DNA from: Streptomyces himalayensis subsp. himalayensis | GTDB taxonomy: Bacteria; Actinomycetota; Actinomycetes; Streptomycetales; Streptomycetaceae | Reading direction: 5' to 3' | Length of the DNA: 64,000 nucleotides | Assembly: GCF_013778455.1 (NCBI RefSeq) | Contig: NZ_JACEHE010000019.1 | Location: forward strand, 110,083-174,082 | Part shown: positions 52,395 to 62,657 of the stretch, in pieces | Layout of the letters: every line of letters starts with the position of its first letter | Position numbering within the stretch: position 1 is the stretch's first letter | Notes under the pieces: generated by a model | What the model was told of the DNA's origin: nothing | Database searches by the model: none | Seen by the model: only the letters and a program-made list of their open reading frames with translations | Translations under genes and position numbers: made by a program

Positions 52395-54245
52395 CTACCC
52401 CGGATAAACCGGCGCCGTCCCGTCCTCAACGACGGTCTGCCAGGCCGCGCCCACCGGCAGCCGTACGATCCCGTCGTCCGAGTTCGCCACCAACGGCAGC
52501 TGGTCGTTCTCCGAGGCGGCTATCTCCTTGACTCCGTTGAGGCCGGGAAGCACTCCGCCCGAAGGCGTCAGACCGTCGCACTTGACGTACCGAATCTGCT
52601 GCACACCACCCGACTCGCGCCCGACCACGACGAGGCGGCTGCCGCCCGCCCACGACATGGCCGTGACCTCCATCTGCGGCGCCGCCAGACGCGGTCTGAC
52701 CACCGACACCTCGGGCCGCTCTCCGGACCCGTCCTGGCGCTCGATCCGCCCGATCCGCAGGGACGTCTTGCCGTCCTCCTTCACGAGCAGCGCGACCCGT
52801 ACGCCGTCGGCGGCCACCCGCACCGCCTCGATGCGCCCGCCGTCGAGGTCGTGTGTGCCCACCTCGATCGGCTCCCCCGCCCCCTTCTCCAGCAGAAGCA
52901 GTCGCGGATCCTTGGGATCGCGGTCGGCGACCCACAGGTCGCCCCTGCCGTCCCAACTCGGCGTCGACAGCCGGTCGCTCTCGGACTTGGCCCGGCTCGT
53001 CACCACCGGATCCCCGAGCGAGCCGCCCGAAGTGAGCGATGCGACGAACAGCGAGCGCCCATCCAGTGACACACCGGCCGCCCGCTCCTCGTCACGCGAG
53101 ACCGCCGCCGACCGCAGCGTCTGATCGTCGTTGCCCAGTGGGCCTGGCACCGGCTCCAGCTCGGAGGCCGTGCCGCTGCCGCTGCTGCTGCCACCCATCC
53201 GTACCAGACGGTGCTTCTCATCGAGGAAGTATTGGTATTCGGGGCGGCCGACCGTGCGGTGCGGTGCGATCGTCTCCGCCTGGGCCTGGCTCAGCACGCA
53301 CAGTTGCGAACCGTCCGCGCGCTGCAGTTCGACCTCGTCGACGCCTGACGGGGTCAGATCGTCGATGGTGAACAGCAGCTGAGCGGCCATCTCCATGCAC
53401 TGTGCCCGCCCGACATGGTCGGCCTTCCGGTTCAGCGGGACCTTCAGCTTGTTCTGGTCGTCGGGCGACAGGGACTTCGTGCCCTTCTTCAGCTGCGTAC
53501 GGCTGGGGAAGCGCGATCGCACCACCGGCTCGAGCCAGTTTGTGGGCCCTGCGAGGAGCGACTTCACCGTCTGTGTCAGCGGGTCGATCTGCCCGCGCAC
53601 GTAGACGGGGTCCGCGACGAGCTCCCTCTGCCCGTCGCCGTCGGACGACGAGTCCGCGAAGTAGTACTTGTCGACCGGTTCGTAGATCCGCTGGAAGTCG
53701 GAGTCACCGAGGACCACCCCGTCCGGCGGCAGGTCGATACGCCACTCCTGGCCGTCGGGGCCGTCCACCTTCGTGAGATGCACCGCCTCCCTGTACCGGC
53801 CGCCAACGGGCTGATAGGCGTGCTGAGCGTCCACCCTGGCGACCTTCTGGCCGGTCAGTGTGTAGGTGCGATCACCGCCTCCCTCGTCGCCACCGCGGTC
53901 CACCTCGGTGGTCGGGCCGTCGGCGAGGACCACGGTCGAACTGTCCGGATTCCAGTCCTTGGACGCCTCCGCGGTCAGATACTTGCGGGCCACCTCGAAC
54001 TGCGGGTCGTCGCTCGTCAGCGCCTCCAGGAAGCCCTGGACTATCTCCACGGGTGAGGCGTCGGCACTCGGCGGCATGGGGAAGACCCGGACCTGCGAGT
54101 CCGGTCCCTGCGTGGCCTGAACGCCCCGCACGTCCCCGCTGTCCGGCATGGACGCGCAGCCCGCCAGCAGGACGCCACTGCAGGCCAGGACCAGCCCGGC
54201 ACGCAGCGGCCGCCGACGACCGCGCCCGAAGCGTTCAGCGCCCAC
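52395..54245 (-). CDS. lpqB: Lipoprotein LpqB, MtrAB accessory
   Basis: A 616-residue lipoprotein that modulates the MtrA/MtrB system. The signal peptide has an Arg-rich start, a hydrophobic core (AGLVLACSGVLLAGC) and a lipobox with Cys30. A GerMN-like region around residues 190-300 (DRKADHVG-type NRKADHVGRAQCMEMAAQLL) is followed by a beta-propeller-like C-terminus (LGDPVVTSRAKSESDRLSTP). The start overlaps the mtrB stop by 11 bases, so translation is coupled. Located outside the membrane, it probably interacts with the MtrB sensor region. Confidence 0.95.
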   Translation of the reverse strand: MGAERFGRGRRRPLRAGLVLACSGVLLAGCASMPDSGDVRGVQATQGPDSQVRVFPMPPSADASPVEIVQGFLEALTSDDPQFEVARKYLTAEASKDWNPDSSTVVLADGPTTEVDRGGDEGGGDRTYTLTGQKVARVDAQHAYQPVGGRYREAVHLTKVDGPDGQEWRIDLPPDGVVLGDSDFQRIYEPVDKYYFADSSSDGDGQRELVADPVYVRGQIDPLTQTVKSLLAGPTNWLEPVVRSRFPSRTQLKKGTKSLSPDDQNKLKVPLNRKADHVGRAQCMEMAAQLLFTIDDLTPSGVDEVELQRADGSQLCVLSQAQAETIAPHRTVGRPEYQYFLDEKHRLVRMGGSSSGSGTASELEPVPGPLGNDDQTLRSAAVSRDEERAAGVSLDGRSLFVASLTSGGSLGDPVVTSRAKSESDRLSTPSWDGRGDLWVADRDPKDPRLLLLEKGAGEPIEVGTHDLDGGRIEAVRVAADGVRVALLVKEDGKTSLRIGRIERQDGSGERPEVSVVRPRLAAPQMEVTAMSWAGGSRLVVVGRESGGVQQIRYVKCDGLTPSGGVLPGLNGVKEIAASENDQLPLVANSDDGIVRLPVGAAWQTVVEDGTAPVYPG

Positions 54246-56412
54246 CGAAGGTCTCCCCTTCCCTCACCGCGCCCGTCGCGTCGCTGACGGGATCCTTCCG
54301 GCCTTCATGGACCGGGGACACCGCTTGCCCGCTCCCGGCCTCCTCTTCGGCCGGTTCGCGGTCTTCGCCCGGACCAGCCGGTGCCGGCCGCGCAGCTGCC
54401 CTGTCGGCGACGTCCCCGGACGGCCGCGGCACGACCCGCGCGCCGCTCCCGGGAAGCGCTGTCGGATCCGCGGCCGGAGCGGACGCGGGCGCGGCGCCCA
54501 GCCGCGGGGCGATCGGCGCGCGCGTGGCCCTCTGCGAAGGCGTGTTCCCCCAGCCTTCGGCCCGGGGGACATCCACGGGTGAATGCTGCGCGGGCACCGT
54601 GGCGAGCTTGCTGCTGCTCCCGAGGGGCAACCCCGCGTCGTTCAGACCGCGGTTGCGCCGCGAGTCGTCGGGCTCCAGGGGTATCGGTGAACCCCGCAGC
54701 GGCTCGTCCGCCGTACGCGGCAGCGTCAGCCGGAACTGCGAGCCTCCGCCCGGCTCCCCCCATGCCTGCAGCCAGCCGCCGTGCAGCCGCGCGTCCTCGA
54801 GGGCGATGGACAGTCCGAGACCCGTTCCACCGGTGGTACGCGCGCGTGCCGGGTCCGCCCGCCAGAAGCGGCTGAAGACCCGCGTCGCCTCGCCGGGCTT
54901 CAGGCCCACTCCGTAGTCCCGCACGGCGACGGCGACCGCGCCGCCGGCCACGGCAAGCTTCACCACGACGTCCTTGCCCTCGCCGTGCTCGACGGCGTTG
55001 ACGACCAGGTTGCGCAGCACACGCTCCACGCGTCGCGCATCGGCCTCCGCCACCACCGGCTGCTCGTCGCCGACGATCCGGATGTGCGTGCCCTTGCGCT
55101 CCGCGAGCGGCTCGGCGCCGCCGACCACGCGGCGTACGACCTCCCGCAGGTCTATCGGCTCCGCCTCCAGCGCCGCCGCGCCCGCGTCGAAACGGCTGAT
55201 CTCCAGCAGGTCCGCGAGCAGCGACTCGAAGCGGTCCAGCTGGTCGGCGAGCAGCTCCGCGGAACGGGCTGTCACCGGATCGAAGTCCTCGCGCGCCTCA
55301 TGGATGACGTCGGCGGCCATCCGGACGGTCGTCAGCGGGGTGCGCAGTTCGTGCGAGACGTCCGACACGAAGCGCCGCTGCATCCGTGAGAGGTCCTCCA
55401 GCTGCTGGATCTTGAGCTGGAGGTTCTGAGCCATCTTGTTGAAGGCCTCACCGAGGCGCGCGATGTCGTCCTCTCCGGTGACCTTCATACGCTCCTGGAG
55501 GCGCCCGGCGGACAGCCGCTCGGCGATCCCTGCAGCCATCCGTACGGGCGTCACGACCTGCCGTACGACGAGCCAGGCGATGGCGCCCAGCAGCACCACG
55601 ACGAAGAGTCCGGCGGTCGCCAGCGTCCCCTTGACCAGGCTCAGCGACTTCTCCTCCTGTGTGAGCGGGAAGAGGTAGTAGAGCTGGTACGGCTGGCTGT
55701 TCGGATCGTTGAGCCGCTTGCCGATGACCAGTCCCGGCTGCGACTCCTGACCGCTGTCGTAGACGATGCGCGTGTAGCTCTGGAACGCGCCGGTGCCCTG
55801 TTCGACGCGGTCCTGCAGTTCTTCGGGAATGCTCGGCACGGCTTTGACACCGCCTGAGGCCCGGGGAGCCCGCGCGCTGGCGTCACCGGACGCGGCCGGG
55901 CTGAGCGTGACCACGTCGAAGGCACTCTGGCCGCCGCTGGCCAGCTGCCCCACGAGGTCGGTCATCCACACCGCGGTGTTCTGCTCGGTGCGGCCGTTCG
56001 CGGGGCCTGCGTCCTGGTCGCCGCCCGTGGGGGAAGCAGCGGTCTCGGCAGCCTTGAAACCGCCCGTGGCCTGGCTCTGCGATGCCTTCACCTTGGCGTC
56101 CAGCAGGCCGTTGCGTACCTGCCCGATGACGACGAAGCCGAGCAGCAGGACCACGCCCAGTGACATCAGCAGGGTGGTGACGACGACCTTGAGCTGGATG
56201 TTGCGCCGCCACAGCCGCAACGCGGGCAGCAGCGGACGCCGCACCCAACGTGTGAAGAGGCGCAGCACGGGGCTGCCCTGCATCCCGCCCTGAAGCAGCA
56301 GCCCGCCTTCGAGCAGGCGCGCGAGGCGTGAGGCAGGTGTCTTCCGGTCGACAGGCCGCCCCGAGCGGGCTCCCGGCGTCCCGGACGCCGGAGCGGCACT
56401 GTCCTGGGACAT
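54235..56412 (-). CDS. mtrB: Sensor histidine kinase MtrB
   Basis: About 725 residues. An N-terminal cytoplasmic stretch leads to a first membrane segment (VVVTTLLMSLGVVLLLGFVV), an extracytoplasmic sensor of about 180 residues, and a second segment (LFVVVLLGAIAWLVVRQVVT) followed by HAMP. The HisKA box is RRFVSDVSHELRTPLTTVRM (His near 352), and HATPase motifs include VLRNLVVNAVEHGEG and TGGTGLGLSIALEDARLHGG. A long Pro/Ala-rich tail of about 150 residues extends past the kinase. ATG 56412 starts directly after the mtrA stop. A GTG at 56445 inside mtrA is the alternative. Confidence 0.95.
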   Translation of the reverse strand: MSQDSAAPASGTPGARSGRPVDRKTPASRLARLLEGGLLLQGGMQGSPVLRLFTRWVRRPLLPALRLWRRNIQLKVVVTTLLMSLGVVLLLGFVVIGQVRNGLLDAKVKASQSQATGGFKAAETAASPTGGDQDAGPANGRTEQNTAVWMTDLVGQLASGGQSAFDVVTLSPAASGDASARAPRASGGVKAVPSIPEELQDRVEQGTGAFQSYTRIVYDSGQESQPGLVIGKRLNDPNSQPYQLYYLFPLTQEEKSLSLVKGTLATAGLFVVVLLGAIAWLVVRQVVTPVRMAAGIAERLSAGRLQERMKVTGEDDIARLGEAFNKMAQNLQLKIQQLEDLSRMQRRFVSDVSHELRTPLTTVRMAADVIHEAREDFDPVTARSAELLADQLDRFESLLADLLEISRFDAGAAALEAEPIDLREVVRRVVGGAEPLAERKGTHIRIVGDEQPVVAEADARRVERVLRNLVVNAVEHGEGKDVVVKLAVAGGAVAVAVRDYGVGLKPGEATRVFSRFWRADPARARTTGGTGLGLSIALEDARLHGGWLQAWGEPGGGSQFRLTLPRTADEPLRGSPIPLEPDDSRRNRGLNDAGLPLGSSSKLATVPAQHSPVDVPRAEGWGNTPSQRATRAPIAPRLGAAPASAPAADPTALPGSGARVVPRPSGDVADRAAARPAPAGPGEDREPAEEEAGSGQAVSPVHEGRKDPVSDATGAVREGETFGGR

Positions 56413-56413
56413 A

Positions 56414-57103
56414 TCAGCTGGGTCCGGCCTTGTATCCGACGCCACGTACTGTCACCACGATCTCCGGCTTCTCCGGGTCCTTCTCGACCTTCGAGCGCAG
56501 CCGCTGCACATGTACGTTGACGAGACGGGTGTCCGCCGCGTGCCGGTAGCCCCACACCTGCTCGAGCAGCACCTCGCGGGTGAACACCTGCCAGGGCTTA
56601 CGGGCCAGCGCCACCAGCAGATCGAACTCCAGCGGGGTGAGCGCGATCGACTGACCGTCGCGCTTCACGGAGTGGCCGGCCACGTCGATGACCAGGTCAC
56701 CTATGGCGAGCTGCTCCGGCGCCGGCTCCTCGGACCTGCGCAGCCGCGCCCGGATACGGGCCACGAGCTCCTTCGGCTTGAACGGCTTCACGATGTAGTC
56801 GTCGGCACCGGACTCGAGTCCGACCACCACGTCGACGGTGTCGCTCTTGGCGGTGAGCATCACGATCGGCACGCCCGACTCGGCCCTGATCAGACGGCAC
56901 ACCTCGATGCCGTCCCGGCCGGGCAGCATCAGATCGAGGAGCACCAGATCGGGCTTGGTCTCACGGAAGGCGGCCAGCGCCTTGTCGCCGTCCGCGACGA
57001 ACGACGGCTCGAAACCTTCACCACGCAGCACAATGCCGAGCATCTCGGCCAGTGCGGTGTCGTCGTCGACGACAAGGACTCGTCCCTTCATAAACGTCAT
57101 CAT
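56414..57103 (-). CDS. mtrA: Response regulator MtrA
   Basis: A 229-residue OmpR-type regulator. Receiver: VLVVDDDTALAEMLGIVLRG, the phosphoacceptor Asp57 in PDLVLLDLMLPGRDG, and Lys in YIVKPFKPKEL. The winged-helix output domain has ALTPLEFDLLVALARKPWQV and RLVNVHVQRLRSKVEKDPE. It is near-identical in pattern to actinobacterial MtrA, which controls development, osmotic response and cell-wall genes. Two starts are possible: ATG 57103, 4 bases after the mtnA stop, or the ATG encoding MKGRVL at 57091. I keep the first because it is coupled to mtnA. Confidence 0.97.
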   Translation of the reverse strand: MMTFMKGRVLVVDDDTALAEMLGIVLRGEGFEPSFVADGDKALAAFRETKPDLVLLDLMLPGRDGIEVCRLIRAESGVPIVMLTAKSDTVDVVVGLESGADDYIVKPFKPKELVARIRARLRRSEEPAPEQLAIGDLVIDVAGHSVKRDGQSIALTPLEFDLLVALARKPWQVFTREVLLEQVWGYRHAADTRLVNVHVQRLRSKVEKDPEKPEIVVTVRGVGYKAGPS

Positions 57104-57107
57104 CCCA

Positions 57108-58256
57108 TTAGCTAATCGTTACCTGGCGTGACCTGGCACACAGGTCGGCCAGGGCCTCGGCGGTCACGGGCGACACGGCGCCCTGTTCGGTGACGATCGC
57201 TGTCACCAATCCGGGCGGCGTCACGTCGAACGCCGGGTTGTACGCCTGGGTTCCCAGGGGAGCCACCGCAATTCCGCCTCCTGCTTCCGTCCCGGCCATC
57301 GGCGCCTGCGGCACCGTGACCTCCGTCACTTCATGACCGGCCCGCTGCTCCACCTCGATCGAGGCGCCGTCCGGGGTGTCCGGGTCCACGGTCGTCAGCG
57401 GAGCCACCACGATGAACGGCACATGGTGGTACCGGGCCAGCACCGCGAGCGGATAGCTCCCCACCTTGTTCGCCACCGAACCGTCGGCCGCTATGCGGTC
57501 GGCGCCGATGAGCACCGCGTCCACCTCGCCCGCCGCGAACAGCGATCCCGCCGCGTTGTCCGTGAGCAGCGTGTACGGCATGCCGTTGCGCGCCGCCTCA
57601 TACGCGGTGAGCCGCGCGCCCTGCAACAGCGGCCGCGTCTCGTCGACCCACAGCCTGCGCAGCTTCCCTGCCCTGTGCGCCGCCAGCGCCACGGCGAACG
57701 CCGTGCCCTCACCACCCGACACGAGTGCCCCGGTGTTGCAGTGAGTGAGGATCCGGTGGTTGCCGCCGGGCAGCAGCTCGTCGAGCAGCGCCAGCCCGTG
57801 CCCCGCCATCCGCGCGCTCGCCTCGGCGTCTTGCTTGTGCAGCGCACGCGCAGCCGCGAGCGCTGCCGTGGCGGCCTGCTCCTGGCCGCCACCGCCCGCG
57901 AGTGCAGCTTGGTACGCCGCGCGGGCCCTGCCCACCCCGTACGCGAGGTTCACCGCGGTGGGCCGAGCGCTCGCCAGCGCATCGGCGGCCTCTTCCACAT
58001 CGAACCCGCGCACGGCGGCGAGCGCGACACCGTACGCCCCTGCGATACCGAGCAGCGGTGCACCGCGCACGGCAAGCGTCCGGATCGCCTGCACCAGAGC
58101 CGGGGCATCGGTGCACACCAGCTCGACTTCCTCGGCCGGCAGTCTGGTCTGATCGAGAAGGACCAGTACGGGACCCTCCGGTGGCTCTTCCCAGCGGATC
58201 GCCGGCGTCTGAGAGGACTGTGATTCCTCATGGGGTTGCACGTACTGATCAGCCAT
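57108..58256 (-). CDS. mtnA: S-methyl-5-thioribose-1-phosphate isomerase
   Basis: A 382-residue member of the eIF2B-like isomerase family that converts methylthioribose-1-phosphate to methylthioribulose-1-phosphate in methionine salvage. IRTLAVRGAPLLGIAGAYGV, the catalytic Cys173 in ILTHCNTGALVSGGEGTAFA and Asp253 in VLIGADRIAADGSVANKVGS are present. The ATG encoding MADQYVQPHE is used; upstream codons are not conserved. It is first in the mtnA-mtrA-mtrB-lpqB-comF series. No other methionine-salvage gene lies nearby, so the link to MtrAB may be purely transcriptional or reflect another substrate. Confidence 0.92.
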   Translation of the reverse strand: MADQYVQPHEESQSSQTPAIRWEEPPEGPVLVLLDQTRLPAEEVELVCTDAPALVQAIRTLAVRGAPLLGIAGAYGVALAAVRGFDVEEAADALASARPTAVNLAYGVGRARAAYQAALAGGGGQEQAATAALAAARALHKQDAEASARMAGHGLALLDELLPGGNHRILTHCNTGALVSGGEGTAFAVALAAHRAGKLRRLWVDETRPLLQGARLTAYEAARNGMPYTLLTDNAAGSLFAAGEVDAVLIGADRIAADGSVANKVGSYPLAVLARYHHVPFIVVAPLTTVDPDTPDGASIEVEQRAGHEVTEVTVPQAPMAGTEAGGGIAVAPLGTQAYNPAFDVTPPGLVTAIVTEQGAVSPVTAEALADLCARSRQVTIS

Positions 58257-58405
58257 TCGACCAGTCTGCCCCTTACCCGACGGACAATTGAAGGTGCACA
58301 GCCGAGAAGCTGCCTGGTCCGCCCGGTCCACAGCCGGACACACCGTGGCACGATGGCTGCCAACCTGCCGCCGCAACCGCGGACGGGCACCGTGAAGGAG
58401 CGACG

Positions 58406-59716
58406 ATGAACGACACTCCGGGCTGGGCCTCGCCCGGATCTGCCCCCTCCGACGGACAGGAACCGGACGCCTCCCGCCCCACCGACACCACCCCCGGCCA
58501 GGACGGCCCAGTGGATCCGGCGGACGACAAGCGCCCCTCCTCGAAATGGTCCAAGGAGCAGCCCCCGCCCGGCCAATGGTCCGCTCCCGGTCAGCAGGCC
58601 CCCGGCCAGACGCCGCCGACCGCCGGCACCGGCTGGGGCGGTCAGCAGCCTCCCCGGGGGCCTGGCGGCTACGGTGGCGGCCCTGCGGGCCACGGCGGTT
58701 GGGGCGGCAACTGGGGCGGCCCTCCGCCGGCGGCCAAGCCGGGTGTCATCCCGCTGCGCCCGCTCGGCGTCGGTGAGATCCTCGACGGCGCCGTGTCGAC
58801 CATGCGTACGCACTGGCGCACCGTTCTCGGCATCTCCCTGGCCGTGGCCGTCGTCACCGAGATCGTGGTCGTTCTGCTGCAGAAGTTCACACTCGACGAC
58901 AGCAGCACCGCCGCCCTCGAAGATCCGAGCGCAACCGTCGACGAACTCATGCGCGCGATGAGCGACACCCTGCTGAACTCCGGCGTCATCCTGCTGATCA
59001 GCCTGCTCGGCACGATCGTCGCCACCGGCCTGCTCACGACCGTCACGAGCCGCGCCGTGCTCGGCAGATCGGTCACCACCCGGGAGGCCTGGAGCGACGC
59101 ACGCCCACAGCTGCTGAAACTGTTCGGCCTGACCTTCCTGCTGCTCCTCCTCGCCCTCGCCATCGTCGGCGTCGGCGCCCTGCCCGGCATCCTCATCGCC
59201 GCCGCGGGAGGTGCCGAAGCCGGTGCCGCACTGGCCGTACTGGGCGCGCTGGCCGCCGGGGTCGTCGCCCTCTGGCTGATGATCCGCTTCTCGCTGGCCT
59301 CGCCCGCCCTGATGCTCGAGAAACAAAGCATCGTGAAGTCGATGGGCCGCTCGGCCAAGCTGGTGCGCGGCGCCTGGTGGCGGGTGTTCGGCATCCAGCT
59401 GCTCGCCGCGATCATCGCCAACATCGTGGCGTCGATCATCGTGATCCCGTTCGCCTTCCTCGCCGGGGCACTGAGCGGCGGCGGCATCACCGGCTTCCTC
59501 GACAGCGGGGTCGGGGACGTCGGCTGGACGTTCCTCATCGTCAGCGGCATCGGCTCCGTGATCGGATCCACGCTCACGTTCCCGATCACCGCCGGCGTCA
59601 CCGTGCTGCTCTACATCGACCAGAGGATCCGCCGCGAGGCCCTGGACCTCGAACTCGCCCGCGCCGCAGGCGTCCAGGGATACGCTTCCGGCGCACCGGG
59701 CACGCCAGGGAGCTGA
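58406..59716 (+). CDS. Proline-rich membrane protein (DUF7847-like)
   Basis: A 436-residue protein. The first 110 residues are disordered, rich in Pro, Gly, Gln and Trp (GYGGGPAGHGGWGGNWGGPP). PGVIPLRPLGVGEILDGAVS marks the start of the membrane domain, which has about six helices (LLISLLGTIVATGLLTTV; LFGLTFLLLLLALAIVGVGA; FGIQLLAAIIANIVASIIVI). This resembles the actinobacterial glycerophosphoryl-diester-phosphodiesterase membrane-domain-like proteins that lack the enzyme part. The ATG follows GAAGGAGCGACG. It leads an operon with DUF4129, DUF4350, MoxR and DUF58 genes. Function is unknown. Confidence 0.75.
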   Translation: MNDTPGWASPGSAPSDGQEPDASRPTDTTPGQDGPVDPADDKRPSSKWSKEQPPPGQWSAPGQQAPGQTPPTAGTGWGGQQPPRGPGGYGGGPAGHGGWGGNWGGPPPAAKPGVIPLRPLGVGEILDGAVSTMRTHWRTVLGISLAVAVVTEIVVVLLQKFTLDDSSTAALEDPSATVDELMRAMSDTLLNSGVILLISLLGTIVATGLLTTVTSRAVLGRSVTTREAWSDARPQLLKLFGLTFLLLLLALAIVGVGALPGILIAAAGGAEAGAALAVLGALAAGVVALWLMIRFSLASPALMLEKQSIVKSMGRSAKLVRGAWWRVFGIQLLAAIIANIVASIIVIPFAFLAGALSGGGITGFLDSGVGDVGWTFLIVSGIGSVIGSTLTFPITAGVTVLLYIDQRIRREALDLELARAAGVQGYASGAPGTPGS

Positions 59717-59720
59717 TGCA

Positions 59721-60473
59721 GTGAGTGCGACGGGGGGAGTTCTCAGGGCGGCTCTGCTGCTGCCACGCGCCGACGACGAACCGCCGGTGACGATCTCGCG
59801 CGACCCGGCGCGGGAGGCAGCCGAGCGGGAACTGTCACGGCCGATGTACCACGAGAACGACCCCGGCCTGCTGCAACGCGCCCTGAACACGTTCTGGGAC
59901 TGGGTCGACGGTCTCCTCAGCGCCGCCTCCGCCGCTACACCTGGCGGCGGTATCGGCCTCTTCGTGGTCGTACTGACCGTCGTCGCGCTCCTGGCCGCAC
60001 TCTGGTGGCGCCTCGGCACACCGCGCCGCGCGCCCGCATCCTCCGCGCTCTTCGACGACCGGCCACGCAGCGCGGCAGACCACCGAGCAACCGCCGAAGC
60101 GCATGCGGCCCAGGGCCATTGGAACCCGGCCGTCCAGGAGCGGATGCGAGCCGTCGTCCGCTCCCTGGAGGAGCGGGCTCTGCTCGACCCCCGCCCCGGC
60201 CGCACCGCCGACGAGGCCGCCGCGGAAGCCGGCCGCGTCCTGCCCGCGCACACGGACCGACTACGCGCTGCCGCCCGCGAGTTCGACGACGTCACATACG
60301 GCGGCCGCACCGCGGACGAACCGGCGTACCGCCGCATCTCCGATCTGGACCACGACCTGGAGCGCACCAAGCCAGTCCTCGCCGCCACAGCAGGGAGCGC
60401 GACAACAGCAGGAAGCGCGAGCAGCGCCCAGAGCACGCCCCACAGCACCACCCACCACGGGGCCGCCGAATGA
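59721..60473 (+). CDS. DUF4129 membrane protein
   Basis: A 250-residue protein with a single membrane helix (GGIGLFVVVLTVVALLAALW) at about residues 75-95. The C-terminal cytoplasmic DUF4129 domain follows: DHRATAEAHAAQGHWNPAVQ, ERMRAVVRSLEERALLDPRP, GRTADEAAAEAG and FDDVTYGGRTADEPAYRRIS. It starts with GTG 4 bases after the previous stop and its own stop overlaps the next start (ATGA). DUF4129 commonly accompanies MoxR, DUF58 and transglutaminase genes. Its role is unknown. Confidence 0.85.
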   Translation: MSATGGVLRAALLLPRADDEPPVTISRDPAREAAERELSRPMYHENDPGLLQRALNTFWDWVDGLLSAASAATPGGGIGLFVVVLTVVALLAALWWRLGTPRRAPASSALFDDRPRSAADHRATAEAHAAQGHWNPAVQERMRAVVRSLEERALLDPRPGRTADEAAAEAGRVLPAHTDRLRAAAREFDDVTYGGRTADEPAYRRISDLDHDLERTKPVLAATAGSATTAGSASSAQSTPHSTTHHGAAE

Positions 60474-61653
60474 CCCAGGCCACCCTCACCTCCACCTCCG
60501 TCTCGCCCACCGCTCGTCAGCGGTGGACCCGCGCCCGAGGCGTCGTGCTCGCACTCGTGATTCTCCTGGCGGCAGCGATCGCGCTGGCCGTGGTCCGCTC
60601 CGGGGACCGGCACGGCAGACTCGACCCCCGCTCCGCCGACCCTTACGGAAGCCGGGCCGTCGCCGAACTCCTCGACGACCGGGGCGTGTCCACGCGCATC
60701 GTGACCACCACCGATGAGGCCCGGGCCGCAGCGGGCCCCGACACCACCCTCCTCGTGGCCGCCCCCGATCTGCTCACCGGCCGCCAGCAGACCGAACTCC
60801 GCGCCGCCACAGCCGACTCCGGCGGCCGCACCGTCCTGGTCGCCCCCGGGGATCCGTCGCTCGGCACGCTCGCCCCAGGGGTCACGGCAGACCCCGCTCC
60901 CAGCCTCGCCTCGACGCTCTCCCCCGGCTGCGACCTGCCCGCCGCCCGCCGCGCGGGAAACGCCGACACCGGCGGAAGGCGCTACACCGCCGCGACCGAC
61001 GCCGACCGCTGCTACCCCGACGACGGCCTTCCCACTCTCGTGCGCATCCCGGCCGCCGACGGCACCGGCGACACCATCGTGATCGGCGCCGCCGACATCC
61101 TCTACAACGACCGCCTCGACCAGCACGGCAACGCCTCGCTCGCCCTGCAACTCCTCGGTTCCCGCACCCACTTGGTCTGGTACCTCCCCTCCCTCTCCGA
61201 CGACACCGCCACCGACGCAAGCGACCGCAGCTTCTTCGACCTGATCCCCTCGGGCTGGCTCTGGGGCACCCTGCAGCTCACCATCGCCGCCGCCCTCGCA
61301 GCCCTCTGGCGCGGCCGCCGCCTCGGCCCCCTCGTCCCCGAACGCCTTCCCGTCGCCATCCGCGCCTCCGAAACCGCCGAAGGCCGCGCCCGCCTCTACC
61401 GCAAGGCGAACGCCCGCGAGCGCGCCGCCACAGCACTCCGCGCCGCCACCCGCACCCGCCTCGCACCCCTCCTCGGCGTACCCCCGGCCCAGGCGCACGC
61501 GCCCGAGGCACTCCTCCCGGCCCTCTCCGCCCAACTCCACGGCAGCGGACAGGACCTGCACACGCTTCTCTTCGGGCCGCCACCCCGCGACGACGCAGCC
61601 CTCATCACCCTCGCCGACCAACTCGACGCCCTCGAAAGAGAGGTACGCACTTC

Positions 61654-61657
<4 letters not shown>
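60470..61657 (+). CDS. DUF4350 membrane protein
   Basis: A 395-residue protein. One helix near the N-terminus (GVVLALVILLAAAIALAVVR) is followed by an extracytoplasmic DUF4350 domain with SADPYGSRAVAELLDDRGVS and TTLLVAAPDLLTGRQQTELR. A second helix (WGTLQLTIAAALAALWRGRR) lies near residue 265, and a cytoplasmic tail of about 110 residues ends it. The ATG overlaps the DUF4129 stop, and the stop overlaps the moxR start, so all are coupled. The domain resembles glutamine-amidotransferase-like folds without an evident nucleophile. Function is unknown. Confidence 0.85.
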
Positions 61658-62646
<989 letters not shown>

Positions 62647-62657
62647 GCCGAGGACCC

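Noticed and set aside
57116..57133. Possible MtrA binding site (GTAAC-type) at the mtnA end
   Set aside because: Only one half-site is present; the second repeat does not match.
57950..61621. A 1223-codon minus-strand frame over the membrane operon
   Set aside because: Antisense to DUF4129, DUF4350 and the Pro-rich membrane gene; repetitive Gly/Arg/Glu composition without motifs.
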